Assembly: GCF_000263195.1 (NCBI RefSeq)
Contig: NC_018743.1
Span: 1 to 58,952 of the forward strand
DNA from: Emticicia oligotrophica DSM 17448
GTDB lineage: Bacteria; Bacteroidota; Bacteroidia; Cytophagales; Spirosomataceae
Reading direction: 5' to 3'
Length of the DNA: 58,952 bases
Shown: positions 53,562 to 58,952 of the stretch, piece after piece
How positions within the stretch are numbered: the stretch's first letter is position 1
Layout of the letters: every line of letters begins with the position of its first letter
Program-made: the position numbers and the translations under genes
Notes under the pieces: model-generated
Seen by the model: only the letters and a program-made list of their open reading frames with translations
What the model was told of the DNA's origin: nothing
The model's database searches: none

Positions 53562-53588
53562 GTATATACTTTTGCGATAAGTATATAC
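53562..53588 (+). promoter_or_regulatory. rep promoter -7 box within a 10-bp palindrome
   Basis: GTATATACTT (53562-53571) and AAGTATATAC (53579-53588) form a perfect inverted repeat around a 7-base loop. TACTTTTG (53567-53574), a match to the Bacteroidota -7 consensus TAnnTTTG, lies across its left arm. A protein bound to the palindrome would block transcription. The start codon of rep is 24 bases downstream. Confidence 0.6.
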
Positions 53589-53612
53589 ATACAAATCAAC
53601 GCTTTTTACTTC

Positions 53613-55001
53613 ATGGAAGATAAAAAAAGAGAAAAAGCTATTGAGGCTATTTCGAAAGACCCTAACAGAATAATAAAGACTAACCCAATTATTAATGCAA
53701 GGTATGATATAACTACCGTACAAATGAAGGTCTTTTTGAAGATCATTGCCTCAATGGATCAAAGTAAAGATGATATTTCAGAAGTACAAATTTCGGTAGG
53801 AGAGTTGCAAAAGTTCGTAGGAAGGTCTTCTAAAAATATTCATAAGTATCTTCAAGATGAGTTGGTTAAGCTTAAACAGCGAAATATTTATTATGAGGAC
53901 GAAAATATTAGATTAGATACAAATTTGTTAAGCTCAATCATTTACTACAAAAAGCAAGGCTATTTTTCTTTTGAGATTCCCAAAGCCTTAAAACCATTTT
54001 TACTTCAGATTAAAGAAAATTTTACTGTTTTAGATATTCGGAATATGCTTTTTCTTGAAAGCATCTATGCAATGCGATTTTATGAATATTGTAAGGAGTT
54101 TGAAAGGTTTAAACAATTCGAGATAGATGTAGAAGAGATTAAACAAAGGTTTGGAATTGCTGATAGGTACAAAAATTATTTTGATTTTAAACTGAAGGTC
54201 ATTAATCAAGCTCGAACAGAGCTGATGAAGAATTCAGAGCTTTATTTTGACTTTGAAGAAATAAAAGAAGGGAAAAAGGTTGTAAGACTGAAATTCACTG
54301 TTATCAAAAATAGTACGCAAAGAAATAATGATGTTGTTGAGCTTAACCCAGAGATAGAAGAGTCTGTACTTGAAATTATTGAATTAGTGAAAATGTTTGT
54401 AGCGGAGTCAACCGTAAGGAGTTGGTTTGAAAAATATCCATACGAACAAATAAAGAAGGGGGTTCAATACACATTGAATCAGGTAAAATCTGGGGTAGTG
54501 AAAGATACGGGAGCCTACTTACAAAAGATGGTAGCTACTGCTGACCTATTTGACCCAACTGAATTGGTAAAACAAGAACAAAAAAGAAAAAGAGAGCAGG
54601 AGAAAGAAATATTAGCCAATAAAGAACAAGAACAAGCAATTGAAAATGCTCAAGGTCAGATAAAGGCAGAGTTTTATAATGCAAAAATGGATTTAACAGT
54701 AAATATTTTATCGAAGGATAGTAAATTGTTTCTCGCAATCTTAAATCAACTGAGGTTGGAAAATGAGCAAGAGCATAAGCTTTTCTTATCTGAAATGGCT
54801 CTCAATAACTATAAACGGGGTAAAGATTCAGAGAAAGATAGTTTAGAACAATTTCTATTTAATTTAGGAGAGGGGGGAAGCTTTGCAAGCTATGTATTTG
54901 ATTATTTACAAAAGGAATATTCTACAGTTTATACAAAACTCAAACAAGATTTTCTGCCCAAAGCAAGTAGGGTAGGGCTGAGAGCTGACGAACTGATATA
55001 G
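53613..55001 (+). CDS. Rep_3-family plasmid replication initiator
   Basis: A 462-aa initiator with two winged-helix domains. WH1 (about 15-130) contains INARYDITTVQMKVFLKIIA and the RSSKNIHKYLQDELVKLKQR segment. WH2 (about 135-240) contains F-L-E-S-I-Y-A-M-R-F-Y-E-Y-C-K and F-D-F-K-L-K-V-I-N-Q-A-R-T-E-L. The C-terminal 200 residues are an added Gln/Glu-rich and helical extension, longer than in minimal Rep proteins. The ATG at 53613 begins MEDKKREKAIE; an upstream in-frame ATG at 53544 precedes the predicted promoter and is not used. It binds the adjacent iterons to open the origin and probably represses itself. Confidence 0.92.
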   Translation: MEDKKREKAIEAISKDPNRIIKTNPIINARYDITTVQMKVFLKIIASMDQSKDDISEVQISVGELQKFVGRSSKNIHKYLQDELVKLKQRNIYYEDENIRLDTNLLSSIIYYKKQGYFSFEIPKALKPFLLQIKENFTVLDIRNMLFLESIYAMRFYEYCKEFERFKQFEIDVEEIKQRFGIADRYKNYFDFKLKVINQARTELMKNSELYFDFEEIKEGKKVVRLKFTVIKNSTQRNNDVVELNPEIEESVLEIIELVKMFVAESTVRSWFEKYPYEQIKKGVQYTLNQVKSGVVKDTGAYLQKMVATADLFDPTELVKQEQKRKREQEKEILANKEQEQAIENAQGQIKAEFYNAKMDLTVNILSKDSKLFLAILNQLRLENEQEHKLFLSEMALNNYKRGKDSEKDSLEQFLFNLGEGGSFASYVFDYLQKEYSTVYTKLKQDFLPKASRVGLRADELI

Positions 55002-55061
55002 TTTTTTATTTTCGATTAATGAAAGAGTATCTCACTAATGTTATATAAATAGTGGTTAATA

Positions 55062-55437
55062 TTGTATCAAATTGAATCCATTATAATCGCCCTAAGAGTA
55101 ATACGAAATAATGGGGCTAAACAGACAAAAGAAAAAGCAATAGAAGAAACCCTGCGAGAATCTGCCAACAAATTGAGAGAGTGTGTAGAGCCAGCCGAAT
55201 ATAAACACGTTGTTTTAGGTCTCATATTTTTAAAATTTGCCAGCGATAAGTTTGAAGAACATCGCAAGGCAATGAGATAGCCAAAGAGCAAGAAAAATTC
55301 CTCGAAATGCCCGATTTCTTCGGCATGGCTAATGTATTTTATCTTGATGAAGAATCTCGTTGGAGCTATATCATCAAAAACTCTAAGCAAAACGATATTG
55401 TTTTAAAGATTGATACCGCCTTGCTTATGATGTTTTT
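55062..55437 (+). pseudogene. Type I restriction-modification methylase (HsdM) remnant
   Basis: The first frame (to 55280) matches the HsdM N-terminus: A-N-K-L-R[26 protein letters not shown]. A frameshift follows, and the next frame continues EMPDFFGMANVFYLDEESRW and S-Y-I. The SAM-binding N-P-P-Y part and the rest of the enzyme are missing; the sequence runs straight into HsdS-like codons. It is inactive. Confidence 0.82.
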
Positions 55438-56297
55438 GAAATAAAAGATACAAGTGTTCTTTACCCTGAATATTTGATGATGTGGTTTTCACGAAGAGAG
55501 TTTGACCGAAATGCTTGGTATTACACAGATGCCGATGTTCGTGGTGGTTTGCCTTGGAAATCGTTTTGTGATATGCAGCTCCCGATTCCATCCATTAGCA
55601 AACAAAGAGAAATTGTAAAAGAATACAACGTTATTCAAAACCGAATAGCACTCAACCAAGCAGCTCATTCAAAAACTCGAAGAAACCGCCCAAACGATTT
55701 ATAAACAGTGGTTTGTGGACTTTGATGATAGTAAATCAAATTTTCTTAAAGAATACATAGAAACAAATCCAAAGCTTGAACTAAGAAAAGGAAAATATGT
55801 CAACATATATTGAAATGACAAACCTTTCAGAAACATCTATGTGTATAAACGGCAAAGCAGAAAGAGAGTATCAAGGAGGGGCAAAATTTCAAAATGGCGA
55901 TACACTTCTTGCTCGAATTACACCGTGCTTAGAAAATGGAAAAACAGCCTTCGTTAATACATTAAAGACTAATGAAGTTGCTGCGGGTTCTACCGAATTT
56001 ATTGTAATGAGAGCCAAAAATAATGTGAGTTCATATTGGGTATATTGTTTAGCCAAAGATGAAGACTTTAGAAATTATGCTATTAGTAGTATGATTGGTT
56101 CATCAGGACGACAAAGAGTTCATGAAAAGTATCTTGAAGACTATAAGCTTCCTTCAATTAGTATGGAAAAGATGGAAAAGTTTGATTTTGTAGCTAAACC
56201 AATTTTTGAAACTATCAGATTAAAATCATTAGAAAACCAAAAACTAAGCGAATTAAAAGACTTGCTACTTTCTAAATTGGCAACGGTGGGAGAATAA
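55438..56297 (+). pseudogene. Type I specificity subunit (HsdS) remnant, frameshifted
   Basis: Three reading phases carry consecutive HsdS parts. They are the end of the first target-recognition domain (YLMMWFSRREFDRNAWYYTD), the conserved spacer helix (KLEETAQTIYKQWFVDFDDS) in another phase, and the second target-recognition domain from about 55797 (TYIEMTNLSET to SKLATVGE, including GDTLLARITPCLENGKTAFV). The N-terminus is fused to HsdM sequence. At least two frameshifts make it non-functional, though the 166-aa last frame (55797-56297) is long enough to be expressed as a half-HsdS. Confidence 0.8.
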
Positions 56298-56381
56298 AAT
56301 AATATTGTAAATGCTATATGAATGTCAAGTTTTTTACATTAAAAACTTGACATTTGTGTTTTAATCATTAACTTTGCTATC

Positions 56382-57110
56382 ATGAAAGTAGCAGAGCAAA
56401 TACGAGAACAAATAAAAAATATACCCGAAAGTCAGCCTTTTGGGTATGATGCTTTGGGTATAGCCCCCGAAGATTTCTTCACGGCCGCCAAAGCCCTGGA
56501 GCGTTTGGTAAAAAAAGGAACAATAAAAAAAGTTTCAAAAGGTGTTTTTTATAAGCCCAAAATGACCATAATGGGGCCACTTGGGCCAGATTATAATGCT
56601 ATCTTGAATGATTTCTTATATAAAAACAAAAAGCGGGTGGGCTATATAACAGGGGGCGTATTATATAACCAGTTGAACCTTACTACGCAAAATTATTTTA
56701 GAACAAAAATAGCCACCAACCGAAGTCGAAAGAAAATAGAAATGGGTTGGCTAAAAACAAGTACTGTCAAGTCGTATGTTGAGATAACCGAAGAAAACTA
56801 TCAACTTTTAGGTATTTTAGATGCCATTAAAGATATAAAAAATATAGCTGATACTTCTACTACAAAAGCTATTAAGATATTGGCAGGAAAACTGGTAAAT
56901 TTTGAAAAACCAGCCATTCAAGGTTTACTCAATTATGCACTACAATATCCACCAAGAGTTCGGGCATTGTTAGGTGCAATCATCGAAGATAAGTTTGCAA
57001 ATGTTTTTGATTTAGAAACATTACGAAAAAGTTTGAACCCAACTACCACCTATAAGATAAGCATCAAAAAAACGGATTTGCCAACGATTGAAAACTGGAA
57101 TATCAAATGA
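56382..57110 (+). CDS. AbiEi-like antitoxin (DUF6088-type)
   Basis: A 242-aa protein. An N-terminal winged helix (F-G-Y-D-A-L-G-I-A-P-E-D-F-F-T-A-A-K-A-L-E-R-L, then the beta-wing G-T-I-K-K-V-S-K-G-V-F-Y-K-P) precedes an AbiEi-like domain (Y-I-T-G-G-V-L-Y-N-Q-L-N-L-T-T-Q). It ends with ATGA, sharing four bases with the start of the AbiEii-like toxin, so the pair is translationally coupled. In the type IV AbiE system the first protein represses its own promoter and counters the toxin indirectly. The pair lies between the hsdS and hsdR remnants but is itself intact. Confidence 0.82.
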   Translation: MKVAEQIREQIKNIPESQPFGYDALGIAPEDFFTAAKALERLVKKGTIKKVSKGVFYKPKMTIMGPLGPDYNAILNDFLYKNKKRVGYITGGVLYNQLNLTTQNYFRTKIATNRSRKKIEMGWLKTSTVKSYVEITEENYQLLGILDAIKDIKNIADTSTTKAIKILAGKLVNFEKPAIQGLLNYALQYPPRVRALLGAIIEDKFANVFDLETLRKSLNPTTTYKISIKKTDLPTIENWNIK

Positions 57111-58090
57111 AACTGCACCAAAACATAGAATTATACATTGATATGGTTCAGTTTACAGCCGATGAGATGGGTATAAAAGCGATTTACGTAGAAAAAGACT
57201 ATTGGGTTACGTATGCTTTGTATAAAATTTTTCATAACGAAATAGGCAACGATACAGTGTTTAAAGGCGGAACGGCACTATCAAAATGCTATGACATGAT
57301 AGACCGATTTTCGGAAGATATTGATTTGGTGGTTCTACGCCGAGAAGGCGATTCTGATAATAAACTCAAAACCAAGCTAAAAACTATCAGTCAAGTTGTG
57401 TCTGAAGTTTTGCCCGAAGTAGTAATTGATGATATTACTAAAAAAATGGGCATGAATCGGAAAACGGCTCATAGCTACAACAGAGAATTTTCTGGAAATT
57501 ATGGGCAAGTAAGAGATGTGATTATACTTGAAGCAACGTGGTTGGGGTATCATGAGCCTTTCACGTACCGACCGATGCAATCATTTGTGGGGCAAATGAT
57601 GCTTACTAACGGACAAACAGGTATAGCAGAAGCCAACGGCTTGATGCCATTTGAAGTACGAGTACTCGACCCAACCCGAACACTCTGCGAAAAAATCATG
57701 AGTTTGGTGCGTTTCTCTTACGGCGAAAACCCAATCGAAGATTTACGGAAGAAAATCAGACACACCTACGATTTACACCAATTATTGCAGCAAACAGCAT
57801 TTTTGGAGTTTTTACACTCGCCCGATTTCGATGAAATGTTGCTAAAAGTAGCCAATGATGATGTAAGCAGTTTTAGAAATAATAATGAATGGCTCGTAAA
57901 TCATCCGTCAGAGGCTCTTATTTTCAAAGATTTAGCTAATGTTTGGCAATCGCTAAGACCAGTTTATAATGGAGATTTTCGGAATTTAGTTTATGGTACT
58001 TTACCCAATCCTGATGCGGTGTTGGCAACCTTAACCGAGATAAAACAACGCTTACAAACTACCACATGGAATATAAAAATTGAAAAATAG
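57107..58090 (+). CDS. AbiEii-family nucleotidyltransferase toxin
   Basis: A 327-aa protein of the nucleotidyltransferase AbiEii/AbiGii family. It has the signature F-K-G-G-T-A-L-S-K (Gly54-Gly55) and R-F-S-E-D-I-D-L-V-V, with Asp71 and Asp73 as the metal-binding pair, plus the downstream lysine-containing conserved R-T-L-C-E-K-I-M-S-L-V-R. AbiEii-type toxins act by adding nucleotides, for members studied to tRNA 3' ends, and cause growth arrest upon phage infection. It overlaps the antitoxin start/stop as ATGA. On a plasmid the pair may serve both for phage defence and for stabilisation. Confidence 0.9.
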   Translation: MKLHQNIELYIDMVQFTADEMGIKAIYVEKDYWVTYALYKIFHNEIGNDTVFKGGTALSKCYDMIDRFSEDIDLVVLRREGDSDNKLKTKLKTISQVVSEVLPEVVIDDITKKMGMNRKTAHSYNREFSGNYGQVRDVIILEATWLGYHEPFTYRPMQSFVGQMMLTNGQTGIAEANGLMPFEVRVLDPTRTLCEKIMSLVRFSYGENPIEDLRKKIRHTYDLHQLLQQTAFLEFLHSPDFDEMLLKVANDDVSSFRNNNEWLVNHPSEALIFKDLANVWQSLRPVYNGDFRNLVYGTLPNPDAVLATLTEIKQRLQTTTWNIKIEK

Positions 58091-58092
58091 CT

Positions 58093-58573
58093 ATGAAATT
58101 CACCGAAGCACAATTAGAAAAGGCATTTATTGAGTTGCTGCAACAAGAAGGGTACGAGTATCGTTTGGGCAATACTATTGCCAGAGCCACCGATGAAGTA
58201 TTGATTGAAGAAGATTTAATCAACTATCTTCTGCGTAAATACCAAAGCAATCAACTCACTAAAAACGAAGCCAAATCTATTGTTCTTCAATTAAAAACAT
58301 TGCCTGACAGCGATTTATACGAAAGTAATAAAACGATTATGCGTTGGCTGAGTGATGGTTTTATCTTGAAACGTGAAGACCGCAATCAAAAAGATATTTA
58401 CATAGAGCTGATAAGGTAGAGCGGCCAAGGTTGTACTGAACAACAGTGAGTTAGAGAAAATAGAAAAGTATTACCAAGAAGCAGCCGAAGCAGGTGCAAA
58501 CGAGTATCAAATAGAAAAAAGCAAAGAAGAATCTGCCAAAATGGATGCTATCTTGGGCGAGACTTTATCCTAA
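58093..58573 (+). pseudogene. Type I restriction subunit R (HsdR) remnant with internal deletion
   Basis: The first frame (to 58419) is the start of HsdR: F-T-E-A-Q-L-E-K-A-F-I-E-L-L ... D-E-V-L-I-E-E-D-L ... L-Y-E-S-N-K-T-I-M-R-W-L-S-D-G-F-I-L-K-R-E-D-R-N-Q-K-D-I-Y-I. After it, in another phase, VVLNNSELEKIEKYYQEAAE and GANEYQIEKSK match a segment from much later in HsdR and stop at 58571-58573. The nuclease and helicase domains are deleted. With the hsdM and hsdS relics it shows that a whole type I system once flanked the AbiE pair. Confidence 0.78.
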
Positions 58574-58584
58574 AAGTCTCGCCC
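58555..58584. terminator. 12-bp hairpin at the end of the hsdR relic
   Basis: GGGCGAGACTTT (near 58555-58566) pairs with AAAGTCTCGCCC (58573-58584), loop six bases, spanning the stop codon of the relic. There is no strong T-run, so termination efficiency is uncertain. Confidence 0.5.
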
Positions 58585-58921
58585 AGCCATTCCGCTATAA
58601 ACTTATTTTTCCATAAAAAAATGAGTCCAATCCAATTTTGTGTTTTATATATGAGCTACCTACACTTTTTCTTACTATAGATAATTTGAATTTTTCAAAT
58701 AAGATGTATCTGTTTCTACGTAAAAAGTGCTAGTACCTATTTCCCATTTGGATAACCCTGTAAATCCATATTCTTCCAATATTAATATTTTTCAACTTTC
58801 ATCCAATCACCAATAGATAAATAAAGAAGTTTTATTTTGGTCTATAACCCAAAAAATCCGTCTTTTATGTCAATCCAATTGTCGGAATATCAACGATGTT
58901 TTTTATTCACACCATTAATTA
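58585..58921. other. AT-rich intergenic region, no gene seen
   Basis: About 340 bp without a coding frame. It includes TTTCTACGTAAAAAGTGC (58713-58730), a close copy of a motif at 50081-50098. Confidence 0.5.
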
Positions 58922-58943
58922 TAACGTGAGTTCGGGATTATAA
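58922..58943. repeat. 22-bp motif, copy 2, at the window end
   Basis: The core GTGAGTTCGGGATTATAA is one mismatch from the copy at 22494-22515 over 22 bases, in the same orientation. Its place 9 bases from the edge suggests that the window or contig ends where a repeated element starts. Confidence 0.5.
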
Positions 58944-58952
58944 TAAACTCAA

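Noticed and set aside
1-58952. tRNA, rRNA or riboswitch genes
   Set aside because: No cloverleaf, rRNA signature or known riboswitch core was recognised on reading; a covariance-model scan would be decisive but could not be run.

Overview
The window is AT-rich DNA from a member of the Bacteroidota, most likely a Cytophagales-type bacterium (Emticicia/Arcicella/Runella relatives are my guess). The evidence is a type IX secretion (T9SS) C-terminal sorting domain, SprB-type adhesin repeats, Reg_prop/Y_Y_Y regulators, TAnnTTTG-type -7 boxes and secreted TPR-CHAT proteins. An iteron origin with a Rep_3 initiator and a divergent parAB operon (51.1-55.0 kb), with no housekeeping or RNA genes, indicates a plasmid or secondary replicon, or a large part of one. 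No tRNA, rRNA or CRISPR array was seen.

Layout. (1) 0.16-11.6 kb: a beta-glucan utilisation locus. It has a membrane Reg_prop regulator, a secreted GH16 beta-glucanase with a recently duplicated C-terminal module, a LytTR protein, a GH-Q-clan phosphorylase (GH94/GH149/GH161-like) interrupted by a one-base frameshift, and a GPH-type sugar symporter. (2) 12.0-15.5 kb: a small accessory island resembling an integrase-less integron cassette cluster. It has two attC-like imperfect palindromes, a translationally coupled pair of small membrane proteins sharing a short motif, a DUF262/DUF1524 (GmrSD-like) nuclease gene, and gene debris. (3) 15.9-22.5 kb: an ECF sigma factor and a TPR-bearing putative anti-sigma, divergent from three secreted proteins and a secreted TPR-CHAT (caspase-like) protein. 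(4) 22.9-24.3 kb: a serine resolvase translationally coupled to a Fic protein.

(5) 24.9-49.3 kb, all on the minus strand: a 25-kb secreted-giant-protein locus. In transcription order it has a SprB-repeat adhesin with a T9SS sorting domain, an outer-membrane beta-barrel protein, a 2719-aa polymorphic toxin (fibronectin III/Ig-like repeats, Hint domain, HNH/WHH-like nuclease tip) and its SUKH-type immunity protein. Then come an orphan fragment of a second toxin tip, an IS1-family element with a 169-bp end duplication, and a 1846-aa repeat protein that resembles the toxin stalk without a Hint domain or warhead. (6) 50.3-55.0 kb: decayed recombinase and IS5 pieces, parB, parA, an iteron array and rep. 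(7) 55.1-58.6 kb: a decayed type I restriction-modification locus (hsdM, hsdS and hsdR remnants) carrying an intact AbiE-type toxin-antitoxin pair. The last 31 bases contain a 22-bp motif that also occurs at 22.5 kb and is probably an insertion-sequence or recombination end.

The replicon thus combines one catabolic locus with several conflict modules (polymorphic toxin/immunity, GmrSD-like nuclease, AbiE, Fic, CHAT, a possible amyloid-motif pair), assembled around mobile-element debris. All functions are inferred from sequence reading alone; no database search was possible.
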